Positions 1-11,882 of a stretch of DNA of 64,000 nt are shown here, piece by piece. Both the position numbers and the translations under genes were made by a program. This stretch comes from Yamagishiella unicocca (Eukaryota > Chlorophyta > Chlorophyceae > Chlamydomonadales > Volvocaceae), in the NCBI GenBank assembly GCA_003116995.1, contig BDSL01000044.1, positions 558,001 to 622,000 on the forward strand, read 5' to 3'. The stretch's first letter is position 1, and each line of letters starts with the position of its first letter. The notes under the pieces were generated by a model. That model was not told where the DNA came from. It made no database searches and saw only the letters and a list, made by a program, of their open reading frames with translations.

Positions 1-15
1 TCACACTGTAACCCG

Positions 16-49
16 CCCTGCCCTGCCCTGCCCTGCCCTGCCCTGCCCT
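16..49. repeat. (CCCTG)n microsatellite
   Basis: About seven tandem copies of the pentamer CCCTG lie at the left edge of the window. No coding signal is associated with them. Confidence 0.85.
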
Positions 50-1097
50 TTACCTATTGCATGCAATTGCACGGTATGCTCGTCTTGATTGCGTCAGATG
101 GTATATGTCCGCGCTGTCCGAGTGTTACGGCATACTATACCCTGCCCTTTAGCTCATGGCGGCGTATCCAGCTTTGCAGGGATGAAATTCATCTATGGCG
201 CATTGACAAACGGAAATGCTTGCGACATATATATTTTCACCTATTTGCATCTGCAGGCGCATGAAAACGAAGGATTAATGCGAAGAACGCCTCGATTGAG
301 GCCAACATCGGTAATATGTTATATAACACAACGGGGATATCGTACGCCAATGTCGTACCTCAACGCAGTGGTAAAATAAACATGCTTAGACCCACACACG
401 ATTACGAATAGACGACGCGATCACGAGCGCTCTGAATACGTAACTTTACAAGGTGCAAACATACGTCTTACCTCTTTGCGGGCATTTCATGCGCTCCTAT
501 TGGGATGTCCGCAAAAAATCGGAATACATCTACTAAGCAGCTTTTATAATCCTAGGCTTTAAGGCATCACGCTACTTGCGGCTACGGAGGCAGGACTGCA
601 TCTGACCTCGAGGCCATGGAAGACTCCTCACGAGCTTGGGCGGTGAGCCTTGCGACGGAAGGATTCTGATTTGCCGCACAAGCCTTACATTCGGGGAAAT
701 GCGCGGCTGCAGAGCATCTGCGTCGAGACAAAAGGCACATCATGTTCCTCGGAACACAAGTCCCAACAATGTGACAGCATGTCTTAGCACAAATCCACGT
801 GATAATTAGCTTCTGCTTTGCCTTATGATGCATCCATGTGCTACATACGCTTTTGGCTTTCCACATGTTGCCAACATGCGGCTCGAAGGAAGTACGCTTG
901 TTGCACTTGCCCTTCCTATCGCCGCTAGTGCCATCGAAGTTGGACTGGTCCACGTACCTTGCCCTGAAAAGCAGTAACTTTACGTTGCCTTTTGCGTTGC
1001 CTTTCGCGCCCCTTCATTTGCTTACCCCACCAGTCCGCTAGCCTGCCCCCGGCGAACCGCCTAAACTCACCACGGACGGCCAACGGCAATGGTTTTC
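50..1097. other. No gene called; probable 5' part of the next gene
   Basis: This stretch is AT-richer than the coding regions and has only short open frames without splice-consistent structure. The first recognisable exon of the downstream coiled-coil gene (ending at 1321) has no in-frame ATG, so one or more upstream exons of that gene, its 5' UTR and promoter probably lie here. I could not identify them with confidence. Confidence 0.4.
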
Positions 1098-2549
1098 AGC
1101 CTGTTGTCACGGAGGCATGGGGTGAAGCGGGGCCGCCGGCGTCGCACTTCCTCCCCGACATTCGCGAGCATCCATCCCGTCAAAGCCAACAACGGCCTAC
1201 GGCACTTTACACTCTTCCACCTGAGGTGCCCTCACCCGATGCTCTTCGTGGCGAGGCTCGCATTCGTGGCTTGAAGAATGAGCTGGTTACGGCGAGGAAC
1301 CGCTTCGAGCAAGAGATTCAGGTAAGGCGGGGTGATGGTGCTTGTCTTGCACACGCCACGGATTGGGCATTGGGACAATCGTAGGTGCGAAGTGTGAAGG
1401 GGAGCTCAGTATGAAGTTTTGGGGCGAAGTTAGAAGCAGGAACAGCTGATGACAGCATTCGCCGGCAGGGAAGCTAGATGGAAGTTCAGGGGTTTATAGC
1501 CGGTTTATAGCCGGCACCTGAGTTCCCAAGCTCGACCGCCAGCATGACAAGTAGAGGGGGGTAGTTGTGGGGGGCAGGTTATGAAGCAGGCCGTACATGG
1601 ACTATGCATACGGCTGCTCTTCCCGTCTTCCCTTTGTGCTGCATGCTAAAAGCTGCGACACCCTCGGCGTGTGTCTTGGCCGGTATCCAATATCTGCCCC
1701 TGCCCCGGCCCCCGCCTGCGATATCCCTCCCCACAGAGCAAAGATCAGGAGAATCAGAAACTTCGAGAGTACATTGAGCAGCAGCGCGAGCTCATCAGTT
1801 CACAAAAAGTGAAGATCCGCGAGCTAGAGCGCAATGTGGCTGAAATCACGCGCACAGCCGCCACTCAGGTAGTTGCTGGCAGCGAGTCCCTAGAAGGCAC
1901 CCCGTGCTCTTAGAAATGCACCACGGTCAGCGACGTGACTGTCGACCTTTGCCAGCTGACATTGGGATACTACACAACAAGCCAGCCATATGAAGAAATG
2001 CTAAGCATTGCCGGATGGTGGAATCACTTACTGATGGATGGAACCACACAGGCCTTTGTCGTTCTCCTCCGCCGGTGTCCAAGCCTTTTCTCGCCTTGCC
2101 CTGCTGGGCCTGTGGTCATTCTACCCCTGCTTTTGGCCCCTTTCCTTCCCTACAGCACGCCAGCTACGAGAGGTACTCCGTCAAGGCTGAATCGAAGGTC
2201 CGAGCGCTACAGGTACGGGACGTTGAACGCACCGCAGGAATCAGTTGTGTCACTTATGCCGTGTTGGCGGTGCCGACTACTAACAGCGTCGAACCCGAAG
2301 GGCCCGCCGCCGGCTGGTTCTACCGCGGTCATTCCTCGTGTTGTCTCGCCAAACCTCGCCTCCATCGTAACACGACCGCCTGCAATGCTGCGGACGGCTT
2401 GGGAACGTAACCGTTGGATCGCAGATCTTGTTTGCACGACACGCTTCGCGAGCCCCACTTGCACCGCGATGTGGTCTAGTGGCCGTGTAACCTGCATCTA
2501 TGGCGGCCATCCATCGACGTGCGCTCTGTGCTGGTGGTCGTGATGGTGC

Positions 2550-2584
<35 letters not shown>

Positions 2585-5500
2585 GCCTTGTCGCTCGTAG
2601 GGTCGGCTTCGCGAGGTGGAGCAGGAACATGCGGCGGCCATGTCCGGTATGGCGGCGCAGCTGGAGCGCGCCCGCAAGGAGCGCACGGCGCTTGCGCTAG
2701 GGTTGTCTGCGGTGGCCATGCAAGCGGTGGGTGCGATCTGGGTCGGGGGGAGGGACCCGTGGATGCCCGAAAAAACCGTTTAGAACAGACGGAGGGGGCA
2801 GCGAGCTTTTTGGCACGACGGCCAGCTGGTGAAACCCACACCGGTCTCCATGGCAACGGCACGCAGCTGACCGCGCCCACCCCGGCTCCCCTTCGTGTGC
2901 AGAGCGGCGGAGATAACGCGCACGCGGAAGACGCGCACATGGACTCGGAGCGGGCGGCTGCGGAGGGCTACGAAACGCTGCCACGCACCGCAGCCGCTTG
3001 GGTCAGCTTGCGATACGAGGTGCGGTGGGAAGGGGGGTCGCTGGCCGGGCTCCGTCACTGGGGTGAGGTCTGACGTAGGCGAGGTGTGTAAGGGAAGGGC
3101 ATGGCGAGCTGATGGGTGGGCTGGTTGAAGCACTTGGTACGGAGGGGCTGGGGCCGCGTGGACCGTTAGGCTTTGGACTGGAGGGACCAGGGACGGCTGG
3201 CCTAGTAATTGTGTGGCTGTGCTGGAGTGATATCTCATCTGGGTCAGTGGCAGTCCGTGTTATGTGCTGCTGTAGCTGAAGTGGGCCAGGGCGATGGGCG
3301 AGTGACTAACTGATCTGGGTCATGCACAAGGAACACCACATCGAATAGTGCGGCGGGGCAGTGCATTTGTGGTTGCCACACCAAATGCGTGGGCCCGTGC
3401 GGGGTCGAGACGCTAGCGGACCAGCCAATGCGCAGGGCCATCAGCTGGGGCCAACGTCTTTCGGAAGGTTGTGAACAGTGAGCCTGGACGACTGCGGTCT
3501 ACCACCGCAATTTCGGGGGAGTCGTGCAGCGTGGATGTGTGTTTCTGCGCACGGACGCGTGAACGAAGGGAACGGACGGGGATGGGTAACCGTGGGTGCG
3601 GGTCTTTGGTGGGAGTCACCTAGCGTCCGTCACCTAGCGTCCGTCACCTAGCGTCCGTCACCTAGCGTCCGTCACCTAGCGTCCGTCACCTAGCGTCCGT
3701 CACCTAGCGTCCGTCACCTAGCGTCCGTCACCTAGCGTCCGTCACCTAGCGTCCGTCACCTAGCGTCCGTCACCTAGCGTCCGTCACCTAGCGTCCGGCA
3801 CCTAGCTGCGGCTCTCCATCCCTAGCCGCTCCACCAGCACCCTCCCTCCTGCGCTCGCCCGCAGATGGACGACGAGGGCAACCTGGCCAGCTTCAGCCGC
3901 GCGCCCGGCACCGTCAACCGGCCCTTTGACCGCGATGGTGCCAGGGCTGTTGCCGCCCTGGTGGCCCAGACGCGGCGCCTATACGAGCAGCGCTCTACCT
4001 ACCGCTCCAAGCTGCGGAGCACCGGCCAGCACATCGAGCACATGCAGGTGGGGCGAGCGGGGCCGGGCCGCGTAGCACGGAAACGCATGGCAGGCAGGCA
4101 GGCAGGCAGGCCAGTGAAACGCGCCGCAGGGAGGGCACTTGCGTTGATCTGTTGGCCCCGCTGTTGCACGCGTTGGGAGGTCCTGGCTGTTGCCAATTCG
4201 TAGTGACTCTCTCCGGACACGCACCCGGCCCTGGATGTGAAATGCCTCTTTCCCTCTGTCGGCTCACTGGGTTTCCTGTATCCCTCCCTGGACGCGTCAG
4301 GCCGTGCTGGACAACGTGGAGGCGGACTTCAACCTGGTCAACTCCATGATTGACCAGATGAACTCTGAGGCAGCGCGCCTCTCCACCGACTACGGTCTGC
4401 CGCCGCTGCTGTCTTCGGAGGCGCCGCTGCCGGACGCGGCGGCCCGCCTCAGCGAGCGCGTTGAGGGCGTGCGGATGCTGCTGCAAAGGATGACGGAGGA
4501 GCTGCTGGTGGCTGATGCGGAGAAGAAGTAGGTTGCGGGGTCCAGGCGACGCGGTGCTGGCTTGCAGGGGCGTTTGCGCGCGCTCGTGAAGCGGCCGGAG
4601 GTAGCAGCTCGACTGCCCGACCTGCGCAGGAATGGGCGTAGCGGTTCTTTCAGAAGCAACACATTCTCTATTCTGCGCCTGCCCTTCTTTTATGCGTCGT
4701 CCGCACCTTGGCGCCCACATCGTGAACCCGTACTGCCGGCAGTGGTTGGCTGCTGGCAGACGCCTTAAGAGCCCTTTTGGCCTTCGGCTGCAGGTCCCTG
4801 AACGCCCAGGTGCTCAACGGCCAGTTCATGCAAGACATGAACAGCGCGAGTGCCTCTCCCGAGCAGCCCGTGGACCGCCAGGTGCGTGAGGGACCCGCAT
4901 GGGCACGTGTAAACGAGGGGGTTACAATAATAGAACCGGTAACGCGACTACACGGGGGGTTTGATAAGAAAAATCCGCGGGGGGGTGGGGGTACAAGATA
5001 ATCCGCGAATCCACGGCCGACAAACCAAGGGCGACGAAGGTGGTGGTCCAGAGGAGAGGAGCGGCCAGTAGACGGCACGTGTACACGGGGGGAAGAGGCG
5101 TTCGGTGGGGATCTGCACTTGGGACACGATGTGCAGGAACTGGGAGGCGTGCCAGATAGCGATGAGGGCGTGGTTTACGCTGGCCCCCTTCATATGGAAG
5201 GAGGGTGGCTGTTGAGCCCGCCAGCCCCAGTCGCGAAGGTCCGCGCCCTACCAGTAGCACGCAACAAGTGGAGGGGACTGCGTTCCTCTTTTGTCCAGCT
5301 GTCGGTGTACCGGTACCAGCCACCAGCTTCGTGCCCGCCAACGTCGCTCCTCGGCCCCCGTCCGCAGGCCATCATCGACGCGTACGCGGAGAAGCTCAAG
5401 CAGCTGTACGGCGGCACCCGCAAGCTGCCCCCTCCCGCCAACAATGGCCGCCGCTCGCCGCCGCACGGCCGTCGCCCCAGTAAGTCTGCGCCCTTGCCGC

Positions 5501-8500
5501 AACGAACCTGCTAGTGCGCGCAAACAGAGCTCCCCCCCTACGGCGGCTAAACGCTGGAGGGCCCGTTGTCTCCGGCCGTCGTCTCCCGCCGCCTTCTCCT
5601 CCCGTTCCATAGTCGCGTGCTAACGTGTTGGCGTCAGGGCGACGACAGCACGGCACGGACGGCCTCCCTTGCCTCAGTCCCTTCATCCCGCTCCCACCCC
5701 ATCCCCCGTACCGTCTTTCTCTCACGCCCCGCAGTCGCGCCGCAGCCCCCGCCAGTTCGGCAGGAGCGGTCCCTGGGACCTCCTATGGATCGGCGGCCCG
5801 TGCACCCGCTGTCGCCCAAAGTCAAGGTGAGGGCGGCTGCAACGGAGATCCGTGCTTCCCAGCTTGGCGTCAATACCTAGTGCGGAAAGGATTACGGGTA
5901 GCCACTGCCCTCACCGTTGTAACCGTAACCTGGAGGAGTGCCTGGCACGGACTCGCGTAGCTCGCAACGTGGCTGGATGGTTTGGCTCCGCCTTAACACC
6001 GCCGCCTTCCCGGGTTCCGCCTCACTTTGTGTCCCCCATCAAACCTGTGCCCGCGTATCCTGCCTCCTCACCGCCACCACAGGCCCCGACTCGGTCGCAC
6101 CACCAGCCTCACCCGCCGCCGGCGGAACAGGAAGAGCGCCGCTCCACCGAGAAGGCCGCCCGCGCCAATGCGCTCTCCGAGCACGTGAGTGCCTTGGGCC
6201 ATGTGCTGACAGTGTGGGGCAGGCGTGCTGGCAGTGTGCGGCAGGCGTGCTGGCAGTGTGGGGCAGGCGTGCTGGCAGTGTGCGGCAGGCGTGCTGGCAG
6301 TGTGCGGCAGGCGGGCTGACAGTGTGGGGTAGGCGTGCTGACAGTGTGGGGTAGGCGGGCTGACAGTGTGGGGTAGGCGTGCTGGCAGTGTGGGGTAGGC
6401 GGGCTGACAGTGTGGGGTAGGCGTGCTGGCAGTGTGGGGCAGGCGTGCTGGCAGTGTGGGGCAGGCGTGCTGGCAGTGTGCGGCAGGCGGGCTGGCAGTG
6501 TGCGGCAGGCGGGCTGACAGTGTGGGGCAGGCGACACTTACTTTGCGCTGCACCCTCGCATGCCCCGCTGTCCCGTCCCCCGCTGCCCCGCTTCCGTGCC
6601 TCACGTGGCTTCCGATTGCTACCGGCTTGGGAGTTCCTGGTCCCTGCCGTCGCTGTTGCCTGTGCGCATGAAATTCCCTGCTTCTGACTCCTGAATCCTG
6701 CAAGGCTGTCCTCGCGAACCTTCCCCCCAATCCGATCTGCAAACCCCACTTGCATGTTGTTGCGCAGTTCTCCGAGGTGCTCCACGGCAAGCCGGGTGGA
6801 CGGCCGCACCGCACCAGGGCGCCCGCTGACAGCGCCAGGGCGTCGACTGACAAGGTGAGGTCGTGGAATACCGTGTGCTTATGCGGGGTACCCTCTCTCT
6901 ATGCAAAGAGGTACATGCAGTGTGCTGAGCTCACAAATGCAGTGTGCTGAGCTCACAAATGCGTGGGGGGCTCTGGTGTCGTCGTGGCCGTTGAATCCGG
7001 ACCCATCGCTCCGTATCCACGGCTAGGCGCGGGGAGGCGCCCTGTGGCTCCATCGGTTCTGCAGCTCACCGCTCCCCATTCGATGCCGGGTCATTGTCGC
7101 AGGAGGCGAAGAGCCCGCGGCCGCCGCCGTCCAAGGAGGCTTCGGTGGAGGTGTCAGCGCCGGAGCAAGAGCGCTCAGCGCCGCCTGAGCCTGAGCCCGA
7201 GGACGACTACGGCCGCGAGCGGGATTCGGAGCGCGAGGCCGAAGAGGAACGGCAGGCGAAGCGGGCTCCGGAACCCGAGCCGGAGCCGGAACCCGAGCCG
7301 GAACCCGAGCCGGAGCGGGAGCCGGAACCCGAGCCGGAACCCGAGCCGGAACCCGAGCCGGAGCGGGAGCCGGAACCCGAGCCGGAACCCGAACCCGAGC
7401 CGGAGCCGGAGCGAGAGCCGGAACCCGAGCCGGAGCCGGAGCAGGTGCGCACCGCAGACGTAGGGAGGGTGTTGGCGGAGCAGGGGGTGGCATTTCATAT
7501 TGATGCCCCCCCGCTCCAGGGTGCATTACTGCGCGCTGCTGCCGTAGCGCTACCGCAAGCTTTGCCACAAGGGATCCGGACGTGGCGCCTCCCTGGCTTG
7601 ACTCCTCTTGCGGTACCCGGTGCCGCAGGACGATGCGTACGGCGAGCCTGCAGCTGACAAGGAGCAGGAGCAGGAGCAGGACGGCTACGAGGAGACCTTT
7701 GATGAGGAACCCGAGGAGGCGCCCGCCGCTGCGGACATGGAGGCTGAGGCGGATGAGACTGAGGCGGCGGCGGCAGCCGGAGGCGACGACGGCGATGATG
7801 ACGCCGAGCGTGCGGCCAAGGAGCCTGCGGCCGACGATGAGGAGGCGCCGGCGGCCGATGAAGATGGCGCTTATGCGGGCGAGCCCGCGGCGGAGGAGGA
7901 CGCCACGCCGGCAGCCGAGGATGAGCCCGCGGCTGATGAGGACGCCACGCCGGCAGCCGAGGATGAGCCCGCGGCTGATGAGGACGACGCTTACAAGAAG
8001 GCGCCCGCGGGTGAGGAGGAGGAGGCTGCACCGGCTGCAGAGGACGAGGATGCAGCCTACAAGGAGGCCCCCGCGGCCGACGAGGACGCCGCGCCGGCCG
8101 CGGCCGACGAGGATGCAGCCTACAAGGAGGATCCCGCGGAGGAGGAGGCCGTACCATCGGCAGAGGACGAGCCTGCAGCTGAGGAGGCTGCGCAGGCCGC
8201 AGATGACGAGGATCCTGCAGCCGAGGAGGAAGCTGCACCCGCGGCAGAGGACGAGCCTGCGGAGAAGGCCGCGCCAGCCGCAGACGACGAGGATGCCGCC
8301 TACAAGGAGGATCCCGCGGCTGATGAGGAGGAGGCCGTACCATCGGCAGAGGACGAGGAGGCCGCCTACAAGGAGGCCCCCCCGGCCGATGAGGACGCCG
8401 CGCCGGCTGCAGACGACGAGGATGCAGCCTACAAGGAGGATGTGGTAGCCGAGGAGGAGGCTACACCTGCGGCCGATGACGACGACGCCGCAGCCCAGGA

Positions 8501-11500
8501 GGCGAAGGCACCCGCGGCCGATGAGGACGAGGCTGCGGCCTATGGTGACGAGGCTGCAGCGGCGTCCTACGATGCGCCTGATGAAGATAAGGAGGCAGCG
8601 GAGGAAGCTGTTGACGCGGCTGAGGAGGCTGCTGAGGCAGCAGATGACGCGGCAGAGGCAGCGGTGGACGCTGCCGTGGCAGCGGACGACGCTGCTGACG
8701 CAGCGGACGATGCTGCTGTGGGCGCGGACGACGCTGCTGAGGCAGCGGACGACGCTGCTGAGGCAGCCTCTGCAGCGTCAGAGGCGGCGGATGCGGCTTC
8801 CGAGGCGGCAGATGATGCTGTCGAGGCTGCCGATGCAGCTGAGGAGGCGGCCGAGGCTGCTAAGGCGGCTGACACTGCCGAGGAGGCGGCCGAGGCAGCT
8901 GAGGATGCTGCTGAGGCAGCTGAAGACGCGGATGAGGCAGCGGATGAGGCTGTCGAGGCCGCTGAGGAGGCTGTTGAGGCAGCGGATGAGGCTGTCGAGG
9001 CCGCTGAGGAGGCGGCCGAGGCAGCTGAGGAGGCTGCTGAGGCAGCGGAAGATGCTGTTGAGGCAGCGGAGGAGGCCGCTGAGGCAGCGGACGATGCTGC
9101 TGAGGCAGCAGAGGAGGCTGCCGAGACAGCGGAGGAGGCCGCCGAAATAGCGGAGGCGGCTGCCGCGGCAGCGAAGGCGGCTGCCGCGGCTGCTGACACT
9201 CCGGAGGAGGAGGCCGAAGCTGCGAAGGCAGCGGAGGCGGCTGCCGAGGCAGCGAAGGCTGCTGCCGAGGCAGCAAAGGAAGCGGAGGAAGCAGCAGAGG
9301 AGGCAGAGGAGGCAAAGGAGGAGGCTGAGGAGGCAAAGGAGGAAGCGGAGGAGGCAAAGGAGGAAGCGGAGGAGGCACAGGAGGAAGCGGCAGAGGCAAA
9401 GGAGGAGGCGGAAGAGGCAAAAGAGGAAGCGGAGGAGGCAATGGAGGCAGCGGAGGATGCTGGCGATGCCGCTGAGGCTGCTGCTGATGCAGCGGACGAG
9501 GCGGCCGACGCGGCCAAGGAGGCTGCGGCAGAGGAGGCAAAGGAGGAGGGTGCAGCAGAGGAGGCCTTTTATGAGGACGACGACGCGGCGGCGCTCCGTG
9601 CGGAGCTGCTGGCCGAGGAAGAGGCCGAAATGAATGCACAGCAAGAGCGGGAGATGGCGGAGGACGCCGATGAGTTCGGCTTTGGCGACGAGGTCGGCGA
9701 GGTGAGACTGCTGCTGGGGGAGGGTGCGCTAAGCCTTAGGACCGCGCTCAGGCTTGAAGCGGTCCTAGTAGGAAACCCATTGGTCGGCACTAAGGATTAA
9801 GACCGAGAAAATGTGTGGTACACTTCTGCTGGTGGAGAGTCTGCTAAGTCTTCGGTTTTTATTGCTCGGCGGCGAAGCTGAGTTTCGGTACCATCTGCAT
9901 CCCATGCCAGGCTTGGGCTCAATAAGCGAAGCTGTCCTTGGAATCTTGAGGATTGGGGCTGCGCCTGCCACCAAGCTTGTGGCGGTCGCGGAACACTAGC
10001 ATTGTGTGTGCTGCCAGTATCAGCTGCCGACGCCATGGAAGTCTTGTGCCACGCTGCAAAAGCACGGCACAGCCGCATAGTGCTCCTGCACAGCACCGTG
10101 TCCTGCGCAGCGCTGTGTCCTGCATTGTGGTGCTGACGGATCCATCCCTGTGCTGGACCGCAGGTGGCGGAGACAAAGGCAGCCCCTGCGGAGTCCGAGG
10201 CAGCGCAAGAAAAGGAGACAACCGCCGAGGCGGACCCGGAGCCCGCTCAGGATGCTGACGCGGACCCGGAGTATGGGCAAGAGCCCGAGCCGGAGGCCGA
10301 TGCTCAGCCTGAGCAGGACGCCGATGAGTCAACGCCCGAGCCGGAGGCAGCTGAGCCGGAGGCCGAGCAGGACGCCGATGAGTCAAAGCCCGAGCCGGAG
10401 GCAGCTGAGCCGGAGGCCGAGCAGGACGCCGATGAGTCAACGCCCGAGCCGGAGGCAGCTGAGCCGGAGGCCGAGCAGGACGCCGATGAGTCAACGCCCG
10501 AGCCGGAGGCAGCTGAGCCGGAGGCCGAGCAGGACGCCGATGAGTCAACGCCCGAGCCGGAGGCAGCTGAGCCGGAGGCCGAGCAGGAAGCCGATGAGTC
10601 AACGCCCGAGCCGGAGGCAGCTGAGCCAGAGGCCGAGCAGGACGCCGATGAGTCAACGCCCGAGCCGGAGGCAGCTGAGCCAGAGGCCGAGCAGGACGCC
10701 GATGAGTTAACGCCCGAGCCGGAGGCAGCTGAGCCGGAGGCCGAGCAGGACGCCGATGAGTTAACGCCCGAGCCGGAGGCAGCTGAGCCGGAGGCCGAGC
10801 AGGAAGCCGAGCAGGAGGCTGAGCCGAAGGCTGAGCCCGAGGACGGGGCTGATCCATATGCGGAGCCCGAGGACGCTGCTGCCGAGTTTGCCGAGGCAGC
10901 AGCCAAGGTAGCAGATCCGGATGAGGAGGAGTCGCCAGCAGCGAAGGTGGCGGATCCGGAGGAGGAGGAGGCGCCAGCAGCGAAGGTGGCGGATCCGGAG
11001 GAGGAGGAGGCGCCAGCAGCGAAGGCAGCGGCCGCAGAGGATGACGATAACCCAGCTGAGGAGGACAAGCCGGCAGTTGAAGATGCTACACCGGAGGAGG
11101 ATCAGCCAGAGGAGGTTAAGCCTAAGGTGGCGGAGCCAGAGGAGGAGAAGGAGGAGGAGAAGGAGGAAGAGAAGGAGGAGAAGGAGGAAGAGAAGGAGGA
11201 GAAGAAGGAGGAGGAGGAGAAGAAGGAGGAGGAGGCTCGCCCGCCTGTTCGCGTGCACGTCCGCCCCAACAGCACGCAGAGCAACGCCGTACGCATGCGG
11301 CTCAGCATGGATCTGGAGGATACACTGTACGGCGAGGAGGAGCAGCCGCAGGCGTACGAAGACGAGCGGCCACCGCTCAAGGCTGTGGAGGATGAGGAGC
11401 CAAAGTACGGGGAGCCTGAGGAGGACAAGCAGGAGGAGTCTCGGTCGCCAGTGCGCGTTCACATGCGCCCCAGCAGCACGCAGAGCAACGCCGTGCGGAT

Positions 11501-11882
11501 GCGGCTCAGCATGGACCTGGAGGATGTGGACATCCCTGCCGAGACTGCCGAAGACGATGACGGCTATGCCGAAGACTACGGGCCGTTGGGGACGGTGGAT
11601 GAGGGCCCGGCTGGGGCGGAGGTGGAGTTGCCGGCTGATGCGGACGACGAGTTTGAGGCGCCGAAGTCGCCTGTGCGCATTCACCTCCGTCCGGACAGCG
11701 CGCGGGAGGACAGCCTGCGGATGCGCCTGAGCATGGATGCGGAAGGTCCGTCGGGTGCGGCGGCCGATGCCGACGACGAGGAGGCGCTGCAGGCGGAGCT
11801 GCGCGCCCAGGAGCAGGCCGAGATGGAGGAGCAGATGGTCCGAGAAATGGCCAGAGATGCGCGCGATGATGACGATTATTAG
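1098..11882 (+). CDS. Large acidic coiled-coil protein with Glu/Ala/Pro repeats (5' end incomplete)
   Basis: Function not recognised. Exons: ~1098-1321 (5' limit uncertain), 1737-1868, 2156-2212, 2601-2726, 2903-3019, 3865-4047, 4301-4527, 4794-4881, 5368-5479, 5735-5826, 6083-6184, 6768-6854, 7103-7444, 7629-9701, 10164-11882. All have GT donors and AG acceptors, and intron phases agree. The protein is about 1,900 residues. The N-terminal third is heptad-like coiled coil rich in Glu, Arg, Lys and Gln. Exon 13 encodes a Glu-Pro tract. The 691-residue exon 14 is almost entirely Ala, Glu and Asp, with [14 protein letters not shown] helical repeats. Exon 15 has nine 18-residue repeats ([18 protein letters not shown]), then a KEEE tract, then three copies of a basic motif, PVRVHxRPxSx(6)RMRLSMD. 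It ends DDDDY-stop. A cytoskeletal or flagellar scaffold is possible, but that is inference. No in-frame ATG exists in the first exon, so the start lies upstream. Confidence 0.75.
3615..3797. repeat. 14-bp minisatellite in an intron
   Basis: About thirteen near-perfect tandem copies of GTCACCTAGCGTCC lie in the intron just upstream of the exon at 3865. Confidence 0.95.
6206..6533. repeat. 22-bp minisatellite in an intron
   Basis: About fifteen copies of a 22-bp unit (GTGCTGGCAGTGTGGGGCAG plus GC) vary at a few positions (GGGG/GCGG, GCT/ACA, GTGC/GGGC). The array lies inside the intron between the exons at 6083-6184 and 6768-6854. It opens long spurious frames on both strands. Confidence 0.95.
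10318..10803 (+). repeat. Nine coding 54-bp repeats
   Basis: Nine in-frame 54-bp units within the last exon of the coiled-coil gene encode [18 protein letters not shown] with Thr/Lys, Ser/Leu and Asp/Glu variants. Near-identity at the nucleotide level points to recent expansion. Confidence 0.95.

Noticed and set aside
866..892. A possible first exon beginning MLPTCGSKE for the coiled-coil gene
   Set aside because: The phase and donor fit, but nine codons without other support are too little to assign.
3615..3797. CRISPR-like array
   Set aside because: The units are directly abutting 14-bp copies without spacers, inside an intron of a eukaryotic gene.
6039..6853. Minus-strand frames of ~140-260 codons with [15 protein letters not shown] repeats
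   Set aside because: They are translations of the 22-bp intronic minisatellite, whose unit plus variants leave all frames open. The sense-strand intron model explains the region.
8567..9644. Long minus-strand open frames opposite the Ala/Glu exon
   Set aside because: They exist because the Ala/Glu/Asp repeat contains no stop in several frames. They encode Ser/Ala, Leu/Cys or Pro/Arg monotony and have no splice structure.
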